NCBI GenBank assembly: GCA_016703065.1
Contig: JADJCU010000003.1
Coordinates: 186,001-250,000 of the forward strand
Length of the DNA: 64,000 bases
Source of the DNA: a bacterium
Lineage (GTDB): Bacteria > Electryoneota > RPQS01
Reading direction: 5' to 3'
The position numbers and the translations under genes were made by a program. Positions 34,747 through 43,298 of the stretch are shown here, one piece after another. The notes under the pieces were generated by a model, which saw only the letters and a program-made list of their open reading frames with translations, was not told the origin of the DNA and made no database searches. Position 1 is the stretch's first letter. Each line of letters starts with the position of its first letter.

Positions 34747-35514
34747 CTACAGTTTGGCGAGGATTTGGTTTCGCCAGTCAGGGTTCTTGCGGGCGAAGGA
34801 TGCTTCGAGGACAAGCGGGATCATCTCATTATCGTAGGGGGAATCAATCTGCAATCGTGCATCAAGGAACGTGAAGATGACATCGGGCTGTGCTTTGCCG
34901 ATCTCGCGGAGCGCTGAGACGACATTGCGGCGGACGAACTCGGCGGAATCCTCATAGAGCGGCGTCAGCAATTTGAGAACACGCTCGGCATTTTGCGCAG
35001 ACATGGACGCATAGCCAACCAGTGCGCGAGCGACCAACCGCCGCACGCGGTAGCTTGAATCTTCGCGCCACTCTTCACAGATGGAAAAGACGTAGTCGGC
35101 ATGCATGTCGGTCCAGCCGGCGAGCTCTGCGCGCGTGTCGAAGATGTGGACCACCATGTCACGCACACCGGATGCTTCGTCCTCAGCGAGATGTTTGATA
35201 AGGGCGAGCCAGGTACGCGGATTGAATTTCCCGATGCGTGCAATCAGGACACAGCCCAGCGCCCGCGCCGAATCGCAAGCTGACGTGGCGAGTTTCAGCG
35301 TCATGTCCACAGCCGTGTCGGGCGACCGTTCAATCAGATCGGCGGCAGCGTTGCCGAGATCAATCAGGCGGGCGGACTCTTCGGGCGAGTATTCAGAGAG
35401 CAGTTGTTCGGCATCGGCCGCGTGCAGATCACCTTGATCGGGCCTGTCCCGCCAGCGCGCGAGCGAGGTGAGGATAGCATCGGCGAGGGCGTCGCGATTT
35501 TGCGACTCGGGCAT
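34747..35514 (-). CDS. HEAT-repeat-like helical protein
   Basis: 255 residues from the ATG at 35514 (MPESQNRD), which shares a base with the stop of the NYN gene (TGATG). The frame extends further upstream but overlaps that gene. The protein is built of helical pairs with VRxxVxxALxxIG spacing (SYRVRRLVARALVGYASMS, FVRRNVVSALREIGKAQPD), typical of HEAT repeats. It may be a protein-binding scaffold, perhaps for the coupled NYN protein. It sits between the NYN gene and atpD. No enzymatic motif. Confidence 0.75.
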   Translation of the reverse strand: MPESQNRDALADAILTSLARWRDRPDQGDLHAADAEQLLSEYSPEESARLIDLGNAAADLIERSPDTAVDMTLKLATSACDSARALGCVLIARIGKFNPRTWLALIKHLAEDEASGVRDMVVHIFDTRAELAGWTDMHADYVFSICEEWREDSSYRVRRLVARALVGYASMSAQNAERVLKLLTPLYEDSAEFVRRNVVSALREIGKAQPDVIFTFLDARLQIDSPYDNEMIPLVLEASFARKNPDWRNQILAKL

Positions 35515-36098
35515 CAGGCGTGGTCGTCCGTCGGCGTGTGCGTTTGCGGGGCGCGATGTGTCTCGCGGGGTTCGGGCGCAGTGCGTTCGATTTGCGCTCG
35601 CATGTCCTGCAGGTCGATGAAATGCGATCCGATGGCCTGGCGCAATTCGGCGGCGATCCAATTTTGCGTTGACACGACACAGATTTGGCGGCCCCGGGAG
35701 CGCAGCAGTTCAAGCGCTCGTTCAAAGTCGCCGTCACCGGAGAGCAGAATGGCCTTGTCAAAATTCTCGATGGTATTGAACATATCCATCACGATTTCGA
35801 CGTCGAGGTTGGCCTTTTGCGTGGTCTCGCCGGTTTCGCTGTCATAGATCGTTTTGAGTCCCTTCGTGCGCACAACGTATCCTGCATAGGATAGGAAGCG
35901 GACGAAGTTTTCGTCACGGGGGTCAGGCGGCTGCTTCAGGCCCATGTACCAATAGGCGTCGGTCAGCTCGTCATCTCCGCGCAGTACTTTCAATAATTTT
36001 GCAGGGTCAAAGAACCAGCCGAGGCCCTTCTTCTGCGTATAAAACATATTGGCGCCGTCTACAAAGATCGACACTCGGCGCCGACTCATTACCGGCAT
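35514..36098 (-). CDS. NYN-domain (LabA-like, PIN-fold) putative RNase
   Basis: 194 residues. FVDGANMFY carries the first conserved Asp (about residue 14). NLDVEIVMDMFN and LLSGDGDFERALELLRSRG provide the other acidic residues of the PIN-like metal site. The NYN/LabA family contains ribonucleases. The C-terminal tail (ERTAPEPRETHRAPQTHTP) is disordered. It is coupled through TGATG to the HEAT gene downstream and follows the methyltransferase-like gene by six bases. Its place inside the atp operon is unusual. RNase activity is inferred from family. Confidence 0.85.
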   Translation of the reverse strand: MPVMSRRRVSIFVDGANMFYTQKKGLGWFFDPAKLLKVLRGDDELTDAYWYMGLKQPPDPRDENFVRFLSYAGYVVRTKGLKTIYDSETGETTQKANLDVEIVMDMFNTIENFDKAILLSGDGDFERALELLRSRGRQICVVSTQNWIAAELRQAIGSHFIDLQDMRAQIERTAPEPRETHRAPQTHTPTDDHA

Positions 36099-36104
36099 AA
36101 TACT

Positions 36105-36752
36105 CTACCTTTTCCTTATCAATAAGAACAAACGTCGGTGCCGCCTCATCGGCACAGTTTCGGGAAACAGAGGTGCTTCCGGTTCGACAGGCGGTCCGGA
36201 CCGGAGGCCGAGTTTCGCCGAGAGTTTTCGGAGAGGACTCAGGTTTGCGCGCAGAATATGCTCTGTCGTGCGGGCTTGAAAGAACGCAACATCACCGGCA
36301 TAGAAGAGATCAAGATCGGCAAAACCGTGTGCCCAACTCGCGGCCTCTTGGGGCGTGGGCAGGCCATGCTTAGCCGCGAGCGCGATTTCCGCTGGAACGG
36401 GCCACTTCGTCTCGGCGCAAAGTTTGGCAAGGCTGCGGTAGATCGCAGTTTGCAGATCGGTACCGAGCGGGCAGGCAATGATGAGTTCCCGATTGGCGGC
36501 CTGCGCGAGTGCAGTGACGTAGTGCGCACGATCTGTGCTTGGCAGCGTGTGGACGACATCCCAGGAGACGATGACATCGGCAGATTGTCCGCTTACGGTA
36601 TCTACCCGGAAACGCGTTGCCAATTTCCCGGCAAGTGAGGCAGCGCGTTCGCCTTCAATGCAGATGGAGGAGAATGCAGGTTCCGCGTCGCTCAGCAGAT
36701 CGGCGAGGTAGACGGCACTGGACTCGAGATCACTGAACGGAAGCGCGGTCAC
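36105..36752 (-). CDS. degenerate methyltransferase-like protein
   Basis: 215 residues. The pattern ADVIVSWDVVHTLPSTDRAHYVTALAQAANRELIIACPLG resembles the post-II and post-III strands of class I SAM methyltransferases, but the glycine-rich SAM loop is not recognisable (SSICIEGERAASLAG). The C-terminus is Arg-rich. It lies between atpG and the NYN gene. It could be an inactive or divergent methyltransferase. Substrate unknown; confidence in the fold is modest. Confidence 0.65.
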   Translation of the reverse strand: MTALPFSDLESSAVYLADLLSDAEPAFSSICIEGERAASLAGKLATRFRVDTVSGQSADVIVSWDVVHTLPSTDRAHYVTALAQAANRELIIACPLGTDLQTAIYRSLAKLCAETKWPVPAEIALAAKHGLPTPQEAASWAHGFADLDLFYAGDVAFFQARTTEHILRANLSPLRKLSAKLGLRSGPPVEPEAPLFPETVPMRRHRRLFLLIRKR

Positions 36753-36774
36753 GGCAGAGAAGCTGGGATCACGA

Positions 36775-36812
36775 TTTCCGGCCGGGTGGCGCTTCTCATA
36801 AGCCGACTCGGA
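36775..36812. repeat. GCCGGGTTGCGC palindromic repeat, copy 2
   Basis: TTCCGGCCGGGTGGCGCTTC...GCCGACTCGG, just downstream of atpG. Similar in sequence and placement to the copies at 37769 and 42321. Confidence 0.6.
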
Positions 36813-36836
36813 GCGAACAAGTTTGGAGCGGGCCGA

Positions 36837-37691
36837 TTACTTCAGGCTTTCGGCGCCGGCGACGATTTCAAGGATTTCGCCGGTGATGGCGGCCTGGCGA
36901 GCCTTATTGTAAGTCAGTGTCAGGGAGTCGATGAGTTCGCCAGCGTTCTTGGTGGCGTTCTCCATCGCCGTCATGCGGGCGGCCATTTCAGCGGCGTAGG
37001 ATTCGAGCATGACACGCCAGAGCTGGACATTCACATACTTGGGGAGAATCGCGTTCAGGATTTCAATCTCGTTAGGCTCGAAGATAATCTCGGTGTGGTC
37101 GTGGCGGTCCTTGTCATCGGGGACGATGGGCAGGAGCTGTTCGACGACGACTTGCTGCTGAATCACGGATTTAAACTCGTTATAGACGAGATAGACGCGG
37201 TCCATGGTGCTGTTGAGATACTGCGAGGTCACCATGTCGCCGAGTTCAATGGCGTGCTTGAACTCCATGTGATTGAAGAAGCCCTGCATACGGCCAGATA
37301 TGTCTGCGCCGCGACGGGAGAAGAACTCCCCGCCTTTCTTGCCGACGGTGACCAGATGCAGTTTGTGGTTGGCATTCTCGCGCATGAGCTGTTGGGCACG
37401 CTTCATGATATTGACATTGAAGCTGCCTGCGAGGCCGCGGTCGCCGGTAAGGACGACGATGCCGACATGGTCCACGTCGCGAACTTCGAGGAGCGGATGC
37501 GCAGAGCGTTCAACGCGGCTTGAAAGATCGCGAATGGCATCACGAAGCGTCAGCGAGTAGGGTCGCGCATTCATCATGGCTTCCTGCGCACGACGCAGTT
37601 TCGCCGCAGCGACCATTTTCATGACGCGGGTGACTTGCTGCGTGGACTTGACGCTGGAGATGCGTCGTTTAATTGTTTTTAGGCCAGCCAC
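36837..37691 (-). CDS. atpG: ATP synthase F1 gamma subunit
   Basis: 284 residues. The N-terminal helix (RRISSVKSTQQVTRVMKMVAAAKLRRAQ) and C-terminal helix (ELIDSLTLTYNKARQAAITGEILEIVAGAE) that form the rotating coiled coil are both complete, with the Rossmann-like middle (GIVVLTGDRGLAGSFN). It is separated from atpA by a glycosyltransferase gene and repeats, and from atpD by three non-ATPase genes. Confidence 0.96.
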   Translation of the reverse strand: MAGLKTIKRRISSVKSTQQVTRVMKMVAAAKLRRAQEAMMNARPYSLTLRDAIRDLSSRVERSAHPLLEVRDVDHVGIVVLTGDRGLAGSFNVNIMKRAQQLMRENANHKLHLVTVGKKGGEFFSRRGADISGRMQGFFNHMEFKHAIELGDMVTSQYLNSTMDRVYLVYNEFKSVIQQQVVVEQLLPIVPDDKDRHDHTEIIFEPNEIEILNAILPKYVNVQLWRVMLESYAAEMAARMTAMENATKNAGELIDSLTLTYNKARQAAITGEILEIVAGAESLK

Positions 37692-37734
37692 GGATTAAAA
37701 TAGGAAATAGAAAATAGAAAACTCAAGAAAGAAG

Positions 37735-37850
37735 AGGAGCATCCACTACGGATGCTGGCGCGTGCGTGATCAGATTCCGGCCGGGTTGCGCTTCGCTTAA
37801 CCCGACTCGGGGGACCAGAGGGCGGCACACCTGCCGCCTCTACTCAGACA
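37735..37850. repeat. GCCGGGTTGCGC palindromic repeat, copy 3, with neighbouring palindromes
   Basis: The clearest copy (37769-37812): GGCCGGGTTGCGC, TTCGCTTAACCCGACTCGG, forming a hairpin with AACCCG/CGGGTT. It is preceded by GCATCCACTACGGATGC (about 37739) and followed by GGGCGGCACACCTGCCGCC (about 37819). Confidence 0.65.
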
Positions 37851-39072
37851 ATGCTGCGCGGCGGACGCGGTAGAAGAGCCAGAGCCAGAGCATGATCATG
37901 CCAACGGTTTGGCTGCCGCTGATGATGCGGCCCGGATCGGACTCAGTATAGAAGCGGGTAAGCTTCATCAGGAAGAAGAAACTTGCGATCAGAATCCAAT
38001 ACAGCCGAAAGTGCGATTCGTTGTGGGTCCACTCTTCATGGATTGCCCACCCCAAAACGGGCAGGAGCCAGAGCCAGTAGTGCTCCCAGGAGTTCGACAT
38101 GGCGAGCATGATACCGGCCATGAGTACACCTGCGAAAGCAGGGAAACTGCCGCGCGAATAGCCAGCACGATAGACAAAGAGCCAGACGACAGTCGGCAGA
38201 GCAACGAGAGCCAGGATGATCAATTTGGCCAGATCGAGTTGCTCGTCCGAGAAAGGGACGTTGAAATTCAAGAGCGGGAACTCATACGCCAGTCGCACGT
38301 ACCAACCGGTTAGCGATTGGTTTCCCTGAAAGGCATAGACCAGTGTGCGAAATTCAGTGACGGCTTGCCAGAAGAGTTCATGGACACGCAGTCCAAGAAC
38401 GAGGATCGACAGGCTGGCGATCGCAATGACAGCGATTCCTGCGAAAAGCAACGTCTTCCAGCGCCGGGTGAGCGCAGGCAAGATCAGGAACCCGACGGGA
38501 AACAGCTTGACGGCCGCAACCACTCCGAGCGTGATTCCTGCGAGCCTTTGCTTTTCGGAGCGAAGCCAGAGCAAGCCAAGCCAAGTCACCGCGGCAAGAA
38601 GCGGAACGATCTGTCCCAGCTTAGTCGCCCGGCTCAACGGGAAACACAAGAGCGCGAATGCCAAGCACCAGAGAATATTTCTGCGAGTGCGTTCGGCACC
38701 TGTGAGACACAGGACGAACCACGCATTGACAAAGATCAGGAGGACATTGATACTGAAGAGCACATTGCGCCAGACGAGCGCGTGAGCTGAACTTACGGGT
38801 GCAAGCGATGCGGCGACAAAGGGCGGATAGAAGTAGGGATTTCCAAAGCCTTCGCCGCCGAGACTCAGAGCCTGCGGTTCACAGGTCTTATACCACTCGT
38901 CGAACTTGGCTACCGGAGCGTAGATATTCTCGATGTCGCCCTGTTCCCACTGGTGCGCGGCCAGTTGAATGGGAAGCAGATCAATCATCCAAAGCGGAAA
39001 CGCAGTCCGCTGCCAGAGATAGACCCCAGTGACCAACAGGATCGCAAGGAGCCAGTCAGGAGGGCGCTTCAC
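37840..39072 (-). CDS. GT87/DUF2029-type polyprenyl-phosphate glycosyltransferase
   Basis: 411 residues from a GTG at 39072 (VKRPPDWLLAILL). The open frame continues to 39159, but that upstream part is encoded by a palindromic repeat (copy B) and is not protein-like. Ten or more transmembrane helices alternate with a periplasmic loop holding conserved GEGFGNPYFYPPFVAASLAP and AVKLFPVGFLILP, as in mannosyltransferase-like GT87 proteins. Probably transfers a lipid-linked sugar to an envelope glycan or protein. It lies between atpA and atpG and has no evident link to ATP synthesis. Confidence 0.8.
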   Translation of the reverse strand: MKRPPDWLLAILLVTGVYLWQRTAFPLWMIDLLPIQLAAHQWEQGDIENIYAPVAKFDEWYKTCEPQALSLGGEGFGNPYFYPPFVAASLAPVSSAHALVWRNVLFSINVLLIFVNAWFVLCLTGAERTRRNILWCLAFALLCFPLSRATKLGQIVPLLAAVTWLGLLWLRSEKQRLAGITLGVVAAVKLFPVGFLILPALTRRWKTLLFAGIAVIAIASLSILVLGLRVHELFWQAVTEFRTLVYAFQGNQSLTGWYVRLAYEFPLLNFNVPFSDEQLDLAKLIILALVALPTVVWLFVYRAGYSRGSFPAFAGVLMAGIMLAMSNSWEHYWLWLLPVLGWAIHEEWTHNESHFRLYWILIASFFFLMKLTRFYTESDPGRIISGSQTVGMIMLWLWLFYRVRRAALSE

Positions 39073-39122
39073 CAGTGTGCCGCTGGACCCGCTTGAAAGC
39101 GGGGCGCAATGCGCTGCGCAGT
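39060..39122. repeat. dispersed palindromic repeat, copy B
   Basis: CCAGTGTGCCGCTGG, ACCCGCTTGAAAGCGGGGCG and CAATGCGCTGCGC. Its reverse complement aligns with 26289-26338. It directly abuts, and partly supplies, the GTG start of the GT87 gene. Confidence 0.65.
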
Positions 39123-39165
39123 GGCTTGACATTCTGCGGGGTCCGGAGGTCCCGCCCACGGATCG

Positions 39166-40692
39166 CTATGCGGCGTGGTTCTTGGCGTAGGTGACCTTAA
39201 ATTCTTCGATCAAGGTCTTCATCTTGCCGGTAAGGTCGTCGTCCAGCGCTTTCTTGGTGCGAATGCCGTCAATGACCGGCAAGCCGACCGAGCGGACATA
39301 CTTCATAAACTCGGTCTGGAAGCGCGCGATTTCGCCATTGGGGATATCATCGAGGAAGCCTTGACCGGCAGTCCAGAGGATGACGACCTGCTCTTCGACG
39401 GGCCACGGCGAGTATTGACCTTGCTTCAGGACCTCAGTGAGCTTGGCACCGCGCGTCAACTGCGCCTGAGTTGCTTTGTCGAGGTCGGACGCGAACTGCG
39501 CGAAGGCGGCGAGGGCCCGGTACTGCGCGAGGTCGAGACGAAGTTTACCAGCCACTTGACGCATGGCTTTGATCTGGGCATTACCACCGACACGCGAGAC
39601 TGAGATACCAACGTTGATGGCAGGACGAATACCGGAGTAGAAGAGTTCGGATTCGAGGAAGATCTGACCGTCGGTGATTGAAATCACGTTGGTCGGAATG
39701 TAAGCGGATACGTCACCGGCCTGAGTTTCGATGATCGGCAAGGCGGTCAATGATCCTCCGCCTAAAGAGTCATTCAACTTGGCGGCGCGCTCGAGCAAGC
39801 GTGAATGGAGATAGAACACGTCGCCGGGATAGGCTTCGCGGCCCGGCGGACGGCGGAGCAACAGCGACATCTGGCGATATGCCCACGCGTGTTTGGTCAA
39901 GTCGTCATAGATACAGACGGCGTGTTGCCCGTTGTCGCGGAAGTACTCGCCCATCGTGCAACCGGCGTAGGGCGCGATGAATTGAATCGGGGCGGGTTCG
40001 ACCGCAGTTGAAGAGACAACGATGGTGTGGTCCATGGCGCCGTGATCTTCAAGGGTCTTAACGACCTGTGCAATGGTCGAGCCTTTTTGACCGATGGCGA
40101 CGTAGATGCAGACGACACCCTGTCCTTTTTGATTAATAATCGTATCAATTGCAATTGCGGTCTTGCCGGTCTGCCGGTCGCCGATGATCAGTTCGCGCTG
40201 ACCGCGACCGATGGGGATCATCGCATCGATGGATTTGATACCGGTCTGGAGCGGTTCTTTCACGGCCTGACGCGTCACGACACCGGTCGCAATGCGTTCC
40301 ACGGGGCTGAACTGCTTGGCATTGACGGGGCCTTTTCCGTCAAGCGGTTGGCCGAGCGGGTTCACGACTCGTCCGACGAGTTCAGGGCCTACGGGAACCT
40401 GCACGACTTTGCCGGTGCGCTTGACGATATCGCCTTCTTTCACGGTCTGGTCACTGCCGAAGAGCACGACTCCGACGTTGTCCTCTTCAAGGTTCAGCGC
40501 CATTCCCTGAACGTTACCGGGGAGTTCGACGAGTTCGCCGTACATGACCTTGTCGAGGCCATAGACGCGGGCGATACCGTCGCCGACGTAGACGACGCGG
40601 CCAACTTCATCAACGGCAGAGAGCGCCTGATAGTCGGCGATCTGCTCTTTGAGAATGGATGTAATTTCTTCGGGCTTTAGTTTCGAGGACAT
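39166..40692 (-). CDS. atpA: ATP synthase F1 alpha subunit
   Basis: 508 residues. P-loop GDRQTGKT, EEDNVGVVLFG, the arginine-finger region SVSRVGGNAQIKAMRQVAGKLRLDLAQYRAL, and the full C-terminal helical domain. Non-catalytic nucleotide-binding subunit. 125 bases of repeat-bearing spacer separate it from atpH. Confidence 0.97.
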   Translation of the reverse strand: MSSKLKPEEITSILKEQIADYQALSAVDEVGRVVYVGDGIARVYGLDKVMYGELVELPGNVQGMALNLEEDNVGVVLFGSDQTVKEGDIVKRTGKVVQVPVGPELVGRVVNPLGQPLDGKGPVNAKQFSPVERIATGVVTRQAVKEPLQTGIKSIDAMIPIGRGQRELIIGDRQTGKTAIAIDTIINQKGQGVVCIYVAIGQKGSTIAQVVKTLEDHGAMDHTIVVSSTAVEPAPIQFIAPYAGCTMGEYFRDNGQHAVCIYDDLTKHAWAYRQMSLLLRRPPGREAYPGDVFYLHSRLLERAAKLNDSLGGGSLTALPIIETQAGDVSAYIPTNVISITDGQIFLESELFYSGIRPAINVGISVSRVGGNAQIKAMRQVAGKLRLDLAQYRALAAFAQFASDLDKATQAQLTRGAKLTEVLKQGQYSPWPVEEQVVILWTAGQGFLDDIPNGEIARFQTEFMKYVRSVGLPVIDGIRTKKALDDDLTGKMKTLIEEFKVTYAKNHAA

Positions 40693-40709
40693 GGTGAAAG
40701 GAAACGGTT

Positions 40710-40792
40710 AAGTTGCGGGGCATCCGCAGCGAATGCCGCCGCGAGAATTCTAAATCAGCAGGCGGTTTGTCATCCGCCCCTACGAGTTGTTA
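40710..40792. repeat. palindromic intergenic elements between atpA and atpH
   Basis: GCGGGGCATCCGCAGCGAATGCC and AGGCGG...CATCCGCCCCTACGAG. The latter is the reverse complement of the CTCGTAGGGGCGG core found in the 25.6-25.8 kb repeat units. Confidence 0.55.
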
Positions 40793-40819
40793 GGCGCGAG
40801 CGACGAGGCGTTTTTGGAG

Positions 40820-41341
40820 TTAAGCGACTTTGCGGGCGAGTGAACCGTCGAGTACGTGATCGGGATACTCAACGACAATGCCGCCAATCAATGCCGGATT
40901 GACTTTGAATGAGACGATGGGTTTCTTGCCGCTTCGTGCAGCGATACTTTGCGTCACGGATTGTTTCACGGCATCGGATACCGCGACGGCAGTCTGCACG
41001 GTGACTTCGACTTCGCCCTGATGATGCCTCCACAATTCATGGTAGCGGCCCGGAATCATGTCGAGAATCTCCAAGCGTCCCTTGTCGATCAGGAGATCGA
41101 TGAAACGTTTGGTCATTTCGCAGACACCGAGTTTGGCACCGATGCTATGGAGGATTGCTCTTCGCTTGGGATTTCCGAGCGACGGGTTGCCAAGGAGCAG
41201 CGGGAGTTCGCGATTTTCCTTGAAGACCGCACCAATGGCAGTCAGGTCGCGCTCGACGTCTGCTGCGCAGTCCGTCTTGATTGCGGCCTGAAACAGCGAG
41301 CGCGCATAGCGCGTGGGCAGTGCGCCTACGAAACCTTTCAA
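40820..41341 (-). CDS. atpH: ATP synthase F1 delta subunit (possible early stop)
   Basis: 173 residues. The helical N-terminal domain (ARSLFQAAIKTDCAADVERDL), MTKRFIDLLIDKGRLEIL and the C-terminal VNPALIGGIVVEYPDHVLDGSLARKVA are typical. Homologues continue about ten residues after DGS. Here the frame after the TAA at 40820 remains readable for nine codons (LQKRLVARA) to a second TAA at 40790, as if one codon of the C-terminal helix became a stop. Effect is unknown; sequencing error is possible. Overlaps atpF by four bases. Confidence 0.92.
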   Translation of the reverse strand: MKGFVGALPTRYARSLFQAAIKTDCAADVERDLTAIGAVFKENRELPLLLGNPSLGNPKRRAILHSIGAKLGVCEMTKRFIDLLIDKGRLEILDMIPGRYHELWRHHQGEVEVTVQTAVAVSDAVKQSVTQSIAARSGKKPIVSFKVNPALIGGIVVEYPDHVLDGSLARKVA

Positions 41342-41832
41342 CGATCCTCCTTCAAGGCATCGAGAATGAGTTTCTCGTGTTCTTTGTCATCGATGACACG
41401 GCCCAGCAGACGCGAGGTCGCGCGGGCGGTGAGTTCGGCGACGTGACGCGAGATGTCAGCCTTAGCCATGTCGGATTCACGTTCAATATCTTCGCGGGCT
41501 TTTTGGACCAGCTTATTCGCGGTTTCCTTGGCGTCGACTTCGGCTTTGGCGTGGAGTTTCGCGGCTTGATCCTGTGCCTGCAGAATGATATCAGACGCTT
41601 CCTTCTTGGCGTTGGCCATCGCCTGCTTGTAATCGGCGAGCATCGCGCCGGCTTTTTCGCGTTCGGCCTTGGCTGTGTCGAGATCGGTGCGAATAGAGTT
41701 TTCGCGATCTTTGAGGCCCCTGATGATGGGTTTCCAGCCGAATTTGCCCACGATCCAAACGACGATCAGGAAAGTGGTAATCGTCCAAAGAATGGAGCCG
41801 GGTTCGATATTGAGGATGTTTTGCAGGCCCAT
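41338..41832 (-). CDS. atpF: ATP synthase F0 b subunit
   Basis: 164 residues. One N-terminal transmembrane helix (SILWTITTFLIVVWIVGKFGWKP) and a long charged coiled coil (LKDRENSIRTDLDTAKAEREKAGAMLADYKQAM), the peripheral stalk. Only one b-type gene is seen, so a homodimer is likely. The stop overlaps the atpH start (ATGA). Confidence 0.95.
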   Translation of the reverse strand: MGLQNILNIEPGSILWTITTFLIVVWIVGKFGWKPIIRGLKDRENSIRTDLDTAKAEREKAGAMLADYKQAMANAKKEASDIILQAQDQAAKLHAKAEVDAKETANKLVQKAREDIERESDMAKADISRHVAELTARATSRLLGRVIDDKEHEKLILDALKEDR

Positions 41833-41924
41833 GAAGGAAATTCCAGTTTACCAGCGAAGACGCTAGACCCGAAGCGCTCAGGCAAGCGCTGTGAACAGTT
41901 GACTAATTTGCGTTGAGTATCAGT

Positions 41925-42005
41925 GCGGACCAGAAACCGGTCGGATTGGGGCAGCCCTGCCCGACATGCGGAAACTGGCCGGGCGGCACGCCTGCCACCC
42001 TGCGA
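41925..42005. repeat. repeat-like spacer between atpF and atpE
   Basis: The 180-base spacer contains ACCGGTCGGATTGGGGCAGC, GCCCGACATGCGG and GCCGGGCGGCACGCCTGCC. These are degenerate relatives of the GCCGGGTT and GGCGGCA...TGCCGCC palindromes elsewhere in the operon. No gene seen. Confidence 0.4.
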
Positions 42006-42013
42006 AGCGAATG

Positions 42014-42244
42014 TTACTTTGTCCAGATGAGGATACAGATCAGGAAGGCGAAGAGCGCGGCACCTTCAACGAGGCCGGCCATAACGAGGGCGGCACCTTG
42101 AATCTTACCAGCGGATTCGGGCTGACGAGCAATACCGTCCATAGCGCCCTTACCAATTGAGCCGATGCCGATACCGGCGCCGAGAGCGAAGAGACCGGCA
42201 CCCAAACCAGCGCCGAGCAATGCGAGACCGTTTCCGAGTTCCAT
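42014..42244 (-). CDS. atpE: ATP synthase F0 c subunit (proton type)
   Basis: 76 residues, two hydrophobic helices joined by ARQPE. The first has the GxGxG pattern (GAGIGIGSIGKG), and the second the ion-binding Glu in GLVEGAALFAF. The residues that make sodium-binding c-rings are absent: Lys stands where Gln would be in helix 1, and Gly-Ala-Ala follows the Glu where Ser/Thr-Thr would be. It is therefore predicted to form a proton-driven ring. Confidence 0.95.
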   Translation of the reverse strand: MELGNGLALLGAGLGAGLFALGAGIGIGSIGKGAMDGIARQPESAGKIQGAALVMAGLVEGAALFAFLICILIWTK

Positions 42245-42320
42245 GAGAGAGTGTCTCCGAAAAGTTTAGCGTGATATGATTGAGATGAAAGAATGCGGAT
42301 CAGATAGCGCAGCGCAGAGT

Positions 42321-42360
42321 CAGGTTCCGTCCGGGCTGCGCTACGCTTCACCCGGCTCGG
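42321..42360. repeat. GCCGGGTTGCGC palindromic repeat, copy 4
   Basis: CAGGTTCCGTCCGGGCTGCG, CTACGCTTCACCCGGCTCGG, between atpB and atpE. Close match to copy 3. Confidence 0.6.
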
Positions 42361-42373
42361 GGCCAGAATGCGA

Positions 42374-43298
42374 TTAGTGCGCGGGGTGCATGGTCAAGCC
42401 CATGAAGGTGGCGGTGAGCATGATGAATATGTAGCTCTGGATCAGCGCGACAATAATTTCAAGCATGAAGACGCCAACGGCGACGGCGATTGCCGGCGCC
42501 GCGAACATAAGACTGACAATTAGCCCGAGCAATACTGCGAGCACGGCATGGCCCGCCAGCATATTGGCAAAGAGACGAATAGTTAAGGCGAAGGGGCGAA
42601 TCATGAAGCTGACAATCTCGATAATGATCATCAACGGCATGAGCCAACCGGGAACTCCGGGAGGCGCGAAGGAATGCAGAAACCCGCCAACACCATTGAC
42701 TTTGACCCCATGCCGACCATGAGACTCAAGGTGCAGAGCGCAAGGCCGGCTGTGACATTGACGTTACCAGTGGCGGAACTTCCCCAAGGAGCAGACCGAG
42801 CAGATTAGAGAAGAGAATGCCGCAGAAGAGCGACATGAAGTAAGGCATGAAGGCGTCGGTCTTTTCGTGCAAGTTCGGTTTGACGACTTCATTGCGCACG
42901 AACAAGACGAGACCTTCGAGGGCATTCCGCAGGCCGGTGGGGACTTCACTTTTTTGACGGGCGGCGAGCCAAACCACGAGCCCCATCAATGTAAGAGCGA
43001 TAAGCCACCAGAGCCGATGCTTAGTCAGAGCAAATTTGTACTCGCCAAACTCGAAGGTCGGGAGGTGAATATCAAAGCCGAACAGCTCCATGTGCTGGGC
43101 ATCGACCAAATGATGTTCGAGGATGCCGACAAGGGTTTCGCCAAGACTCGCGTCTTCACCATGGCCGTGCGCGTCACCGTGGGCGGCCTTAGTATGGGGA
43201 TCGTGCTGCGGCGTGGCATGTTTGTCAGACGCACCGGCAACGGCCAGTCCGCAGGCCACGGCAATCGAGAAGATGATCAGCAGACGCAGGATTTTCAT
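42374..43298 (-). CDS. atpB: ATP synthase F0 a subunit (two frame breaks)
   Basis: About 309 residues when restored. The start ATG overlaps the previous stop (ATGA). It has a signal peptide (MKILRLLIIFSIAVACGLA) and a His-rich extension (HATPQHDPHTKAAHGDAHGHGED), as in Bacteroidetes/Chlorobi. Helices follow, with PYFMSLFCGILFSNLLGLLLG in frame one. A missing G in the run at 42782-42785 shifts SSATGNVNVTAGLALCTLSLMVGMG into frame two. A second missing G at 42706-42709 shifts VNGVGGFLHSFAPPGVPGWLMPLM and the essential Arg segment FALTIRLFANMLAGH into frame three. Both G4 runs would be G5. Probably two sequencing errors. Confidence 0.9.

Noticed and set aside
39073..39159. N-terminal extension of the GT87 protein to 39159
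   Set aside because: This part is encoded by a dispersed palindromic repeat, is not membrane-like, and a GTG at 39072 starts exactly before the first hydrophobic segment.
42014..42244. Sodium-type c-ring
   Set aside because: The helix-1 Gln and the Ser/Thr residues after the ion-binding Glu that define sodium c-rings are absent.
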